This document shows, piece by piece, positions 16,996 to 25,273 of a stretch of DNA of 64,000 nucleotides (positions are counted from its first letter, which is position 1; each line of letters starts with the position of its first letter). Below the pieces are notes generated by a model, which had not been told where the DNA came from, did not search any database, and worked only from the letters and a program-made list of their open reading frames with translations. The stretch spans positions 124,001-188,000 of the forward strand of contig VMEE01000019.1 of assembly GCA_009910795.1 (NCBI GenBank). The letters run 5' to 3'. The position numbers and the translations under genes are program-made. This DNA is from Dehalobacter sp. CP (GTDB taxonomy: Bacteria; Bacillota_B; Desulfitobacteriia; Desulfitobacteriales; Syntrophobotulaceae).

Positions 16996-18828
16996 ATGGG
17001 ATTCAGTAAATCAATTATTCAGTCGACGATGATTAAGATAACTTTGCTTATGTTCTGTATCTTTCTTATCTTGTATTTTTTTATTACAAATATTTACTGG
17101 AATGAAGAGGTTTTAAAGAAGGAGTTTGAACTGATGGGTGTAGCATCAGTTTTAGAAAATCAAATCCAGGCGCAATATACGGATATCCAGCTTTATAAGA
17201 ATAATGACAATCTTTCAGCAGAAGAAAAGATAGTAAAAATCAATACGTTGCTCGGACAAGATATTGCTGACCTTTCCGCGAAGTATTCCAATATCCGTAT
17301 AGGTTATTTTGACAAGGAAATGGATCAGAATATTATTTTTGCACCTAGTGTGGAATCTGTCGCTACGAATCACTTTGATGCTGGGATCTCCGCTAAGATT
17401 TTTCAATCCGGGACTATGAAATTTGTCAATCAAACGGGCGTCATTGATTGGAATGGTCAAGGCATTGTTGCGGTTGCGATACCATCTTATTACAAGAATA
17501 CAGTGATTGGTTACACCTGGGCCGAGATGGGAACCAATAATATCTTTTATCTGTCATCGTTTAAATATGCTAAAGTGCTGATCCCAAGCATTATTCTCTG
17601 GATCATTGTTCTGGCCATTATTAAAAAGAATATTGTCAGAATCAAGGCTTCATTGGAGTCCTTTGCCCATACAATAAAAAGCAACAGTCTGGAAAACGTG
17701 GAGGACCTGGAAAGGCTGCCGGAACTTCAACCGGTATTTGAAGAGATCAGAAATCACCTGGAAAACTTGTATCAATTGAATATCGAATTGGAAAGCTCTA
17801 ATGACAAACTCCTGACCATCATGGAGGGCATTGGTGACGGATTCTTTGCTTTGGACAGAGAGTGGTGCATTACCTATGTCAATAAAGAGATGAAGAGAAA
17901 CATGGGACACGATCTTGAAGACCTGATTGGAAGAAATATTTGGGACGTTTACAGTGTGTTAGCTGATTCTGCAACGCATGTCAACCTGAAACGGGCTTTA
18001 GAAGAGAATATCTCTCTGCATTGGGAGGAATATATCTCTCCGGAAAATAAATATTTTCAGTATCATGCCTACCCGTTTAAACAAGGCCTCACAGTTTTTG
18101 TCAGGAATATCACTGAGCTGAAACAAAGAGACAGAGAAATGCAGCGTCTAGAGCGGCTCAACCTGATCGGACAAATGGCGGCAGGGATCAGCCATGAAGT
18201 CAGAAATCCGCTGAGTACGGTCAGGGGCTTTCTGCAACTGCTGGAGGGCCAGTCTGATTCGGAACTTAAGATAGAATACATGGATCTGATGATTACGGAG
18301 ATTGACAGAGCCAATGAGATCCTTACCGATTTTCTATCTGTGGCCAAAGTTAGTGCTGAAGGAACAAAAGAGGAGAATATCAACAACATTATTAACCGGT
18401 TGTACCCAATGCTGCAGGCTGATGCGAATAGTTCAGGCAAAGAGCTGCTTTTGGAATTGAATGATATTCCAAGCATTGATCTCAATGAGTCAGAGATTAA
18501 ACAACTTATCCTTAATTTAGTCCGAAATGCTCTGGAAGAGACTGCTACGAAGGGAAAGGTCTACATCAAAACGTACCAGGTTCAGGAAGGGGTCGTTCTG
18601 GCAATCCAAGACCATGGTAAAGGGATTCCCCAGAGTGTTCAGGATACTCTGGGTACACCGTTCGTTACGACGAAAGAGAATGGGACAGGCTTAGGCCTTG
18701 CGATTTCTTTAGGTATTGTGCGCAGACATCAAGCCAGGCTTGAATTTTTGACAGGAGAGGAGGGGACCACATTTTTTATTACTTTCCCGCTTAATAATTA
18801 TAGCAATAATGAAAATGAACAGATCTAA
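16996..18828 (+). CDS. Membrane sensor histidine kinase (sporulation-kinase-like)
   Basis: 610 aa from the ATG after AGAGGT; an upstream TTG (16969) lacks a ribosome site. Two membrane segments (about 12-33 and 191-212) flank an extracytoplasmic sensor domain. A PAS domain follows (about 270-370), then HisKA with the phospho-His at about 400 (GISHEVRNPLSTVRGFLQLL) and a HATPase domain (DHGKGIP, ENGTGLGLAI). No response regulator is adjacent; this orphan layout and H-box sequence are typical of kinases that feed Spo0A. That target is an inference. Confidence 0.85.
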   Translation: MGFSKSIIQSTMIKITLLMFCIFLILYFFITNIYWNEEVLKKEFELMGVASVLENQIQAQYTDIQLYKNNDNLSAEEKIVKINTLLGQDIADLSAKYSNIRIGYFDKEMDQNIIFAPSVESVATNHFDAGISAKIFQSGTMKFVNQTGVIDWNGQGIVAVAIPSYYKNTVIGYTWAEMGTNNIFYLSSFKYAKVLIPSIILWIIVLAIIKKNIVRIKASLESFAHTIKSNSLENVEDLERLPELQPVFEEIRNHLENLYQLNIELESSNDKLLTIMEGIGDGFFALDREWCITYVNKEMKRNMGHDLEDLIGRNIWDVYSVLADSATHVNLKRALEENISLHWEEYISPENKYFQYHAYPFKQGLTVFVRNITELKQRDREMQRLERLNLIGQMAAGISHEVRNPLSTVRGFLQLLEGQSDSELKIEYMDLMITEIDRANEILTDFLSVAKVSAEGTKEENINNIINRLYPMLQADANSSGKELLLELNDIPSIDLNESEIKQLILNLVRNALEETATKGKVYIKTYQVQEGVVLAIQDHGKGIPQSVQDTLGTPFVTTKENGTGLGLAISLGIVRRHQARLEFLTGEEGTTFFITFPLNNYSNNENEQI

Positions 18829-18946
18829 CGATTGAGTTGCCGGACTACAAAAAACTATAGGACTTATGAAATATTTTTGAGATTAATAAAGGGAAAATAC
18901 CAAAGCTGTAGAATTTAGATGCATATAATGCCAAAGGAGGAAATCA

Positions 18947-19399
18947 ATGAAAATTCCGATAATAGCACTCATTTTGCAAGGAATACCGGAGCAGATCGCT
19001 GTTGTCACTTTAGCCTATATTATTGCAGACATGCCTTTTGCTTGGAAAAAAATTGTTTCCATGGGGATAATTTTGGCTTTGACCTCTTATTTACTTCGGG
19101 TTTTTTCAATTCTGTTTGGCTTACACACTGTGATTATGTTGGTCTTTTTATTTGTTCTTTTGTTTGTTTGGGGTAAGAGTAATTTTTATGCTGGTTTGGT
19201 AGCAAGCCTTCTTAGCTTTTTAGCCTTAATTATTAGTGAGACAGTTTGTTTAGCTTTGTTAATGCCATTATTTCACGTTTCAGCTGAGATGCTAAACACA
19301 GATGTTGGATTAAGGATATTTATTACTTTACCTCAAGTATTTGTTTTATTCATAGCGAGTTTAATCATTTTAAAAGTAAAAAAACATGTTAGAAGATAA
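18947..19399 (+). CDS. Integral membrane protein of the agr-like locus
   Basis: 150 aa, almost entirely hydrophobic, about five membrane segments. It ends in LKVKKHVRR at the cytoplasmic face with no kinase domain. It resembles the membrane sensor half of AgrC-type receptors and sits 20 bp before agrB. AGGAGG ribosome site. It may be the AIP-sensing or processing partner of the AgrB/AgrD pair; no direct motif proves this. Confidence 0.7.
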   Translation: MKIPIIALILQGIPEQIAVVTLAYIIADMPFAWKKIVSMGIILALTSYLLRVFSILFGLHTVIMLVFLFVLLFVWGKSNFYAGLVASLLSFLALIISETVCLALLMPLFHVSAEMLNTDVGLRIFITLPQVFVLFIASLIILKVKKHVRR

Positions 19400-19419
19400 G
19401 TATACCAGGGGGGAAGAAA

Positions 19420-20007
19420 ATGGATCTCTCTCAAATCAGCGAGCGTATTTCCCGTAATATGACAGCTGAACTGGATTTTGATAACGATAAAAAAGAAATC
19501 GTAGCTTATGGTATTGAGTCACTTGTTTTAACAGTGCTGGGTTTTCTGGCAATAATGGGAATGGCCTTTCTTTTTAAAGCCTTGGTACCCACGGTCATCG
19601 CTGCTGTTTTCGGGGGATTTCTACGGAGAGTATCCGGTGGGGCTCATTTCGATACGCCGCTAAAGTGTCTGGCTTTTGGGGCGGTAGTTTATTCTAGTCT
19701 TGGTGTTATTGCCAAGGAAATTGTTAACTACGGTTTCCAGAGTTCCGGTGTTCTCCTGGCCGTTTTACTGTTTTCTTTAGCCCTAGTTGCTATTCTTGCT
19801 CCGGTGGACTGTGAGGCCAAACCTATTCACTCTCAAAATTTCAGAAGAAAACTTAAGATTATTTCCATAGGTTTCGTTATCCTGACGATTGGTGTAGTGT
19901 TAGTCAGTAATAACTTCCTGGTAAATACCAGTGCAGTATTGGGGATCGTTTTCCAGACGATGACCCTTCTGCCTGTATTTAATAAAAAAAGGGGGATAAC
20001 AACATGA
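19420..20007 (+). CDS. agrB: AgrB-like accessory gene regulator protease
   Basis: 195-aa membrane endopeptidase that cleaves the AgrD tail and forms the cyclic thiolactone. The conserved RRVSGGAHFDTPLKCLAF block supplies the catalytic His76 and Cys83, with the same spacing as His77/Cys84 of S. aureus AgrB. Several membrane segments follow. GGGGGG-type ribosome site. Its stop overlaps the agrD start (ATGA), so the enzyme and its substrate are translationally coupled. Confidence 0.93.
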   Translation: MDLSQISERISRNMTAELDFDNDKKEIVAYGIESLVLTVLGFLAIMGMAFLFKALVPTVIAAVFGGFLRRVSGGAHFDTPLKCLAFGAVVYSSLGVIAKEIVNYGFQSSGVLLAVLLFSLALVAILAPVDCEAKPIHSQNFRRKLKIISIGFVILTIGVVLVSNNFLVNTSAVLGIVFQTMTLLPVFNKKRGITT

Positions 20008-20126
20008 AGAAAATTCTCTACACACTGATGGCGTCCATGCTCGTACTCCTCGCTACTGCAAGTTCTGTCTTTGCCTGTGGTTTTTGGGCGTATCAGCCAA
20101 AGACACCAAAGTCACTGCAAAAATAA
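20004..20126 (+). CDS. agrD: AgrD-like cyclic lactone autoinducer precursor
   Basis: 40-aa peptide gene overlapping the end of agrB. An amphipathic N-terminal leader (MKKILYTLMASMLVLLATAS) is followed by SSVFACGFWA and a tail YQPKTPKSLQK. The Cys plus charged Pro-rich tail is the mark of clostridial autoinducer precursors (TIGR04223 type). By alignment with C. perfringens-type AgrD, the ring is inferred to be the five residues CGFWA as a thiolactone. A strong terminator follows immediately. Confidence 0.9.
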   Translation: MKKILYTLMASMLVLLATASSVFACGFWAYQPKTPKSLQK

Positions 20127-20127
20127 A

Positions 20128-20154
20128 AAATGAGGCGGGTTTCCCGCCTCATTT
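20128..20154 (+). terminator. Terminator after agrBD
   Basis: Perfect 12-bp stem AAATGAGGCGGG / CCCGCCTCATTT with a TTT loop, starting two bases after the agrD stop. It defines the 3' end of the agr-like transcript. Confidence 0.9.
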
Positions 20155-20214
20155 TGTATCTACACAGTTTTTGACATTCTATACCAGAATAAATCTTCAG
20201 CGGGAGTGTAAGAA

Positions 20215-20862
20215 ATGTTTTTAAGAATTCGGGAACCGATCAATTCAATGTCCCATATGCTCGGGGCTGTACTTTCGCTTTCCGGGCTGGTTCTGCTTCT
20301 ACTGCGGTCGCTGGAACATGACAGTATGGCCTATTTGGGTTCTGCCCTGGTCTTTGGGGGGAGTCTTATTCTGCTTTATTCTGCTTCGATGATCTATCAC
20401 TGGGTAGTCTCCAGCGCACAGGTCATCCGTACGCTGCGAAAAATCGATCATTGTATGATCTATGTTCTGATCGCAGGTACATATACGCCGATTTGTCTGA
20501 TCACATTGCAGGGTGCACTGGGAATGGGCTTGCTGATCGGGATCTGGACGCTGGCCGTTTTAGGGATCGTCTTAAAGCTTGTCTGGTTCAATGCTCCCCG
20601 CTGGTTATATACCGCTTTTTATTTGCTTCTGGGCTGGATTGCCGTATTCTTTATTTACCCAATTTCTCTGGCTATGCCTGGCCAGGGCTTATTTCTTCTA
20701 ATCTTAGGAGGACTGTTATATTCTGTCGGATCGGTTTTTTATGCTGTGAAACCTCAGCGGATCAGACTGGGAAAGTTTGGGTTCCATGAAATATTTCATC
20801 TTTTTATATTAGCAGGGAGTATCGTGCATTATCTTTTTATTTACCGGTATGTCATGGGTTAA
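20215..20862 (+). CDS. Hemolysin III / YqfA family membrane protein
   Basis: 215 aa, seven membrane segments. Family motifs are REPINSMSHMLGAVLSLSGL near the start, SMIYHW (about 60), DHCMIYVLIAGTYTPICL (about 80-97) and FHEIFHLFILAGSIVHYLFI near the end; the conserved His residues are the metal ligands of the PAQR/AdipoR fold. Despite the name, a hemolytic role is unproven; membrane homeostasis is more likely. Single gene with GGGAGTG ribosome site. Confidence 0.9.
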   Translation: MFLRIREPINSMSHMLGAVLSLSGLVLLLLRSLEHDSMAYLGSALVFGGSLILLYSASMIYHWVVSSAQVIRTLRKIDHCMIYVLIAGTYTPICLITLQGALGMGLLIGIWTLAVLGIVLKLVWFNAPRWLYTAFYLLLGWIAVFFIYPISLAMPGQGLFLLILGGLLYSVGSVFYAVKPQRIRLGKFGFHEIFHLFILAGSIVHYLFIYRYVMG

Positions 20863-20889
20863 GGCAATCATAGAGGGGAGTAAAGACGC

Positions 20890-21648
20890 ATGAAATTTCT
20901 TAGATTCACGGATGCAGAAAACCAGGTTAGGTACGGCGTATTGACAGGTCAGATGATCCGCTATGTCAAAGGGGATATTTTTGGAGTTTATGAGGTAACG
21001 GACCGGATATGTTCGCTGGAAGATGTGCATCTTCTGGCACCTGTTGAACCGTCCAAGGTATTATGTGTCGGATTGAATTACCGGGATCATGCGATTGAAT
21101 TTGGCAAGCCCATTCCTGCGGAACCTTTGCTGTTTCTTAAGCCTTCTACGAGTGTGATTGGACCTGAAGAGAATATTGTCTATCCGCCTCAAACGCAAAA
21201 CCTGCATTATGAAGCGGAGCTGGCGATCGTGATTGGCAAAAAAGCAAAAAATGTGGCGCAAAGCAAAGCCGTTGAATATATCTTTGGTTATACGGTCGGA
21301 AATGATGTGACTGCCAGGGATCTTCAAAATAAAGACGGTCAATGGTCAAGAGCAAAAGGTTTTGATACATTTTGTCCGCTGGGACCATGGATTGAGACTG
21401 ATATCGCTAATCCTGACAACTTGGCCGTCAAGCTTACCCTGAACGGGAAAGTACGCCAAAACTCCAACACAAAGAATCTGGTTTTCAGATGTTTTGAGCT
21501 CGTGGAATATCTGTCGGCAATCATGACCTTGCTGCCAGGCGACGTTATTATGACCGGAACACCTGGCGGGATCGGAGCAATGAACCCTGGAGACAGGGTA
21601 GAAGCTCATATTGAGAAGATAGGTGTGTTGAAGAATTACGTGGTATAA
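20890..21648 (+). CDS. Fumarylacetoacetate hydrolase family protein
   Basis: 252 aa of the FAH/MhpD-like fold: VLCVGLNYRDHAIEFGKPIP at about 56-75, metal ligands in LHYEAELAIVIGK (E, E) and NDVTARDLQ (D), and the C-terminal TGTPGGIGAMNPGD loop. These enzymes hydrolyse or decarboxylate beta-diketo acids (for example oxaloacetate decarboxylase or acylpyruvase activity). The substrate cannot be told from sequence. 27 bp after the hemolysin III gene, so possibly co-transcribed. Confidence 0.88.
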   Translation: MKFLRFTDAENQVRYGVLTGQMIRYVKGDIFGVYEVTDRICSLEDVHLLAPVEPSKVLCVGLNYRDHAIEFGKPIPAEPLLFLKPSTSVIGPEENIVYPPQTQNLHYEAELAIVIGKKAKNVAQSKAVEYIFGYTVGNDVTARDLQNKDGQWSRAKGFDTFCPLGPWIETDIANPDNLAVKLTLNGKVRQNSNTKNLVFRCFELVEYLSAIMTLLPGDVIMTGTPGGIGAMNPGDRVEAHIEKIGVLKNYVV

Positions 21649-21663
21649 ATAATCATATTAAAT

Positions 21664-21678
21664 TGATAATTATTATAA
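21664..21678 (+). promoter_or_regulatory. Candidate PerR/Fur operator upstream of rubrerythrin
   Basis: TGATAAT-T-ATTATAA, a 7-1-7 inverted repeat differing by one base from the PerR consensus TTATAATnATTATAA and by one from Fur (TGATAATnATTATCA). It lies 158 bp upstream of the rubrerythrin start in a gene-free stretch. Rubrerythrin genes are classic PerR targets in Clostridia. Confidence 0.6.
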
Positions 21679-21836
21679 AAAACTATTGCAAAATTGTTTT
21701 GAATCATTTAAAATTTTTTCTAGGTCCTCAAATATTAGATCAATTGTCTAGCACCATATCAGTCCAAATCTACATGTTCCCGCTGAGTTGACAAGGTACT
21801 TGGCGCCAGTTGAAAAAGTTAGAGAGGAGTAATGAA

Positions 21837-22373
21837 ATGAAAGATTTAAAAGGTTCAAAGACAGAGAAAAATTTAATGGAGGCTTTTGCCGGAGAATCAC
21901 AGGCGAGAAACAAATATACCTATTTCGCATCTGCTGCCAAGAAAGAGGGTTACGAGCAGATTGCCGCCATCTTTTTAGAGACAGCAGAAAATGAAAAAGA
22001 ACATGCGAAGATTTGGTTTAAGAAACTCCAGGGAATTGGCTGCACGACGGAAAATCTGGTCGCAGCTGCCGCAGGGGAAAGAGAAGAATGGACCAGCATG
22101 TACGCCAGAATGGCGGAAGAGGCCAGAGAAGAAGGATTTGATGACATTGCCGCATTATTCGACGGCGTTGGAAAAATAGAAAAAGAACATGAGGAAAGAT
22201 ACAAACAGCTGTTGCTGAATCTGCAGAACAAGGAAGTATTTGCAAAAAAACAAAATACGGCCTGGAAATGCCGTAATTGCGGACATATTCATGTAGGGAC
22301 TGAAGCGCCTGAGACCTGCCCGGTTTGTGACCACCCGCAAGCGTACTTTGAAGTGATTGCACAGAACTATTAA
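21837..22373 (+). CDS. rbr: Rubrerythrin
   Basis: 178 aa from the ATG 5 bases after GAGAGGAG; an earlier in-frame ATG (21810) has no ribosome site. Residues 1-135 are the ferritin-like diiron domain with the EXXH-type ligands (GESQARNKYTYFA, AENEKEHAK, KIEKEHEERY). Residues 138-178 are a rubredoxin domain with CRNCGH and CPVCDHP. It reduces hydrogen peroxide to water in anaerobes. It is preceded by a PerR-like box and followed by a terminator, so it stands alone. Confidence 0.96.
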   Translation: MKDLKGSKTEKNLMEAFAGESQARNKYTYFASAAKKEGYEQIAAIFLETAENEKEHAKIWFKKLQGIGCTTENLVAAAAGEREEWTSMYARMAEEAREEGFDDIAALFDGVGKIEKEHEERYKQLLLNLQNKEVFAKKQNTAWKCRNCGHIHVGTEAPETCPVCDHPQAYFEVIAQNY

Positions 22374-22403
22374 ACATTATACGGTAACTAAGCTTGGCTA
22401 AAG

Positions 22404-22436
22404 AAAGATGTCATTTCATATGATGTCTTTCTTTTT
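22404..22436 (+). terminator. Terminator after rubrerythrin
   Basis: Eleven-base stem AAAGATGTCAT / ATGATGTCTTT (two G-U pairs), loop TTCAT, then CTTTTTT. Confidence 0.85.
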
Positions 22437-22515
22437 TGGGTAGTGTAGATTTGAACAGGAATCCTCGCTAACATTCCAAAATCTCTGGGCTTTCAGCAAG
22501 TTATCCTATGATATC

Positions 22516-22615
22516 AGTCTGGGGGCCACAGTTCCGCTGTGAGCGGAGCACGATGCGGAGCGCGGCTTTTTGTATTGTGCCATCCGTGGCACGCGGCTAT
22601 TGTGGTCCTCAGACT
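22516..22615 (-). repeat. Palindromic intergenic repeat, copy 3
   Basis: Read on the - strand, the core (AAAAAGCCGCGCTCCGCATC then GTGCTCCGCT) matches copies 1 and 2, and the GTGCC...GGCAC hairpin is also present. The outer arms have a different sequence from the other copies yet still pair over about 15 bp (AGTCTGGGGGCCACA with TGTGGTCCTCAGACT). It lies between the convergent rubrerythrin and GAF-protein genes. Confidence 0.75.
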
Positions 22616-22637
22616 TACCTTCATAATGGTATTGTAA

Positions 22638-23471
22638 TTACATAGCTTTAAACGCTTCTTCTTTATTTTCCTTTTCCTTGAGTTTATGATAGAGCGCAGG
22701 ATACAATTTTTCAATGCACTCAGGGCAAATAGTATGGGTGAATTCAGAACCAGTCTGCTGGAATAGGTATTCTTCAATTGTGATCCAATTTTCTTCTTCC
22801 GTATTAATTTTTTTGCAGCTTGAACATATCGGGATGAGCTGATTCAGAGAATCGTAGGCTTCCTTCATACGGGCATAGGTCAGACTGTTGTTGATAGCCA
22901 TGCCGATGTAGGTCCCTACCATTTCGAGGTAAAGAATCATATCAAGATAAAACGGCGCTGACTTGCACAACAACTGAATCAGACCGATACAGTTATCCCT
23001 GGCCATGATACGGATCAAAGCCACAGATTTAAAGCCAGCCGCAATACAATGTTTATCCTTGGTTTTAAGGACAGAAGGCAGATCATTGGCCCAGAAGCTT
23101 CCCTGAGAAGTGAAAAAAGGAATGTTCCTGTCTGCTTTTCCGTGGATAACATCCATGCAGACACACTTTGTAGACCAGAATTCATCCTGAGAGAGCTTCA
23201 GGATTTTGAGTTCAGGGTTTACGGAACACAGGGGTGGTTCTTCAGAAATTCGCATCTCAGGCAAGCCTTCGCAGGCATAAAAGGGATAATCTTTGCCATC
23301 ATATATGCGAATACCGATAGCGTCACAATTAGTGATCTGCTTTAAATGCTTCATAACCGCAATGATTGAGTCTTTCAAATTGATATAATTATTCAGTTCG
23401 GAGAGTATTTTTTTTGTCATAATTTCTCTGTCAAGAATTTTTAATAATTCGCTTACTTGGGTTTTCGACAT
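22638..23471 (-). CDS. GAF-domain protein with C-terminal Cys motif
   Basis: 277 aa. A GAF domain occupies about 30-190 (CDAIGIRIYDGKDYPFYACE...). A short helix leads to the C-terminal motif ICSSCKKI, then EEYL...EFTHTICPECIEKLYP, seen at the end of many PAS/GAF sensor proteins in Firmicutes and Proteobacteria and looking like a CxxC-CxxC metal site. No output domain is present, so it may be a sensor adaptor. GGAGGTATC ribosome site. Ligand unknown. Confidence 0.75.
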   Translation of the reverse strand: MSKTQVSELLKILDREIMTKKILSELNNYINLKDSIIAVMKHLKQITNCDAIGIRIYDGKDYPFYACEGLPEMRISEEPPLCSVNPELKILKLSQDEFWSTKCVCMDVIHGKADRNIPFFTSQGSFWANDLPSVLKTKDKHCIAAGFKSVALIRIMARDNCIGLIQLLCKSAPFYLDMILYLEMVGTYIGMAINNSLTYARMKEAYDSLNQLIPICSSCKKINTEEENWITIEEYLFQQTGSEFTHTICPECIEKLYPALYHKLKEKENKEEAFKAM

Positions 23472-23594
23472 AAATGATACCTCCTTTTCGACTCTATCGT
23501 AGTATTCGTATCTTTATCTGATTACAAAAGGTGTAAATAATTTAGCATAATTTGTAAAAAAGTAAAAAATGACAAAAGATTAAAAGTAGGTTTC

Positions 23595-23852
23595 TTACTC
23601 GGTGCAGATCTCGATAAATTTGGCGTTGACGCCGGGAATCGAGTTCAAATCTCCAGCAAAAGATTCTGTTTGTTCGGGAGTACCGGAAAGCTGAAGAATG
23701 ATTAACCCTGAGTCCGAACATACATTACCGCCCTCATGAAGACCTAGTCTTACGGTGATCAAACAACCATATTTTGTCAAGACGCCCTGTACTTCGGCAG
23801 CATTTTTCGCCCTATGGTTAACAGCTACAGCCATAAGATTAAAACAAGACAT
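23595..23852 (-). CDS. TM1266-like (iron-only hydrogenase system regulator) protein
   Basis: 85 aa from the ATG 6 bases after AAGGAGGATG; an in-frame ATG further upstream (23942) is not supported by a ribosome site. The protein has the small ferredoxin-like/ACT fold pattern of the 'iron-only hydrogenase system regulator' family (MAVAVNHRAKNAAEVQGVLT, LHEGGNVCSDSGLIILQLSG, LNSIPGVNAKFIEI). No hydrogenase gene is near. Family assignment is fairly good; function is not established. Confidence 0.7.
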   Translation of the reverse strand: MSCFNLMAVAVNHRAKNAAEVQGVLTKYGCLITVRLGLHEGGNVCSDSGLIILQLSGTPEQTESFAGDLNSIPGVNAKFIEICTE

Positions 23853-24100
23853 GTGTTCATCCTCCTTTGTCATGCAAAAATAGAGTCTTCCATTGTATTT
23901 GAAGATATATTCTTGAAGGGCGTGATGATTTCCTTTTTTCACTGAATAATTTGCCTAATGACTAAAAATAACTTTATGTTATAATGATTCCTAATAAATA
24001 AGATATTGAAAAAATAATAAAAATATTATAAACTAGTTTTAAGAAAAAATAATCAATAAATGTGAATTCCAGGAAGGGAATATCAAGACAAAGATATGAG

Positions 24101-25273
24101 GTGATTCCTATAAAAGCAATTCAAATTAAGGAGAATGTATACTGGGTAGGCGGAATTGACTGGAACATCAGAAATTTTCATGGGTATCTGACTCAAAGGG
24201 GCAGTACATATAATGCCTATCTGATCATTGATGAGAAAATTACATTAATTGATACGGTAAAACATTATCTTTTTGACGAAATGCTGGAACGGATTTCGGA
24301 TGTGATTGATCCGGCAGATATTGATTACGTCATTTCCAATCATGTTGAGCAGGACCATTCAGGAAGCTTGCCGGAAATTTTGGAGATTGCCACCAAGGCA
24401 ACCCTGGTCACATCCCCTAATGGGGAAAAAGGGCTCAAGGCGCATTTCCGGGAAGACTGGAACTATCAGATTGTTAAATCAGGAGATGTCCTGAATATCG
24501 GCAAGAGGAATCTAACTTTTGTCCAGACCCCAATGGTACACTGGCCGGATAATATGGTGACCTACCTTCCGGCAGATAAAATTCTGTTCTCGAATGATGC
24601 TTTCGGACAGCATATTGCTTCAACCGAGAGATTTGATGATGAACTCGCGCTCGGGGTCGTCCTGGAAGAAGCCAGGAAATATTACGCGAATATTGTCCTG
24701 CCGTACGGCGGTCAGGTCCAAAAAGCTTTAGGAATCTTAGGCGGACTGGATGTCGAGGTAATTGCGACCAGCCATGGGCTGATCTGGCGCTCCAACATCC
24801 CGGCAATTCTCAATGAATATCAAAAATGGTCTGCGAATGCCTCGGAGAAAAAGGCCGTGATTGTCTATGACACGATGTGGAACGCAACGGAGATCATTGC
24901 GGAGAGCATCAGCGATGTATTTGAGAAGAAGGGCTATAACGTCCGGTTCATGGATCTTAAAAATAACCATATTTCAGATATTATGACTGAAGTGATCACA
25001 GCAAAATATATCTGCGTTGGCTCACCAACCCTGAATAATAACCTGATGCCAAGTGTAGCCGGTTTCTTAACCTATCTTAAGGGTCTGGCTCCGAAGGACA
25101 GAATTGGACTGGCCTTCGGTTCTTATGGCTGGAGCGGCCAGAGTGTCGGGCAAGTCGAGCAGTATCTGAAGGACTGCGGTTTTGAAACCCTGGAGAATAT
25201 CAGGATTCAATACATTCCGGAAGAGGATCAACTGGAAGAGATGAAAGAGAAATTGGAGGGAAGTATCCTATGA
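24101..25273 (+). CDS. fprA: Flavodiiron protein (A-type flavoprotein)
   Basis: About 390 aa. The N-terminal metallo-beta-lactamase-like diiron domain has HVEQDH and the metal-binding loop NDAFGQH; the C-terminal flavodoxin domain (about 250-390) has YDTMWNATEIIAE and SPTLNNNLMPS. It reduces O2 to water or NO to N2O. Start is uncertain: GTG at 24101 is the nearest usual codon and GTG 24062 has no ribosome site. The best Shine-Dalgarno (GAGGTGA, 24099) is correctly spaced for an ATA at 24110, exactly where homologues begin (MKAIQIKENVYW). Overlaps the next gene by 4 bases. Confidence 0.93.
   Translation: MIPIKAIQIKENVYWVGGIDWNIRNFHGYLTQRGSTYNAYLIIDEKITLIDTVKHYLFDEMLERISDVIDPADIDYVISNHVEQDHSGSLPEILEIATKATLVTSPNGEKGLKAHFREDWNYQIVKSGDVLNIGKRNLTFVQTPMVHWPDNMVTYLPADKILFSNDAFGQHIASTERFDDELALGVVLEEARKYYANIVLPYGGQVQKALGILGGLDVEVIATSHGLIWRSNIPAILNEYQKWSANASEKKAVIVYDTMWNATEIIAESISDVFEKKGYNVRFMDLKNNHISDIMTEVITAKYICVGSPTLNNNLMPSVAGFLTYLKGLAPKDRIGLAFGSYGWSGQSVGQVEQYLKDCGFETLENIRIQYIPEEDQLEEMKEKLEGSIL

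Noticed and set aside
18919..19176. Alternative frame over the start of the agr-locus membrane protein
   Set aside because: The overlapping frame from 18947 has AGGAGG in front and a coherent membrane protein; this one is a shadow.
21780..21820. Sigma-54-like sequence TTGGCGCCAGTTGAAA before rubrerythrin
   Set aside because: The spacing between GG and the second element is two bases too short and the -12 GC is absent.
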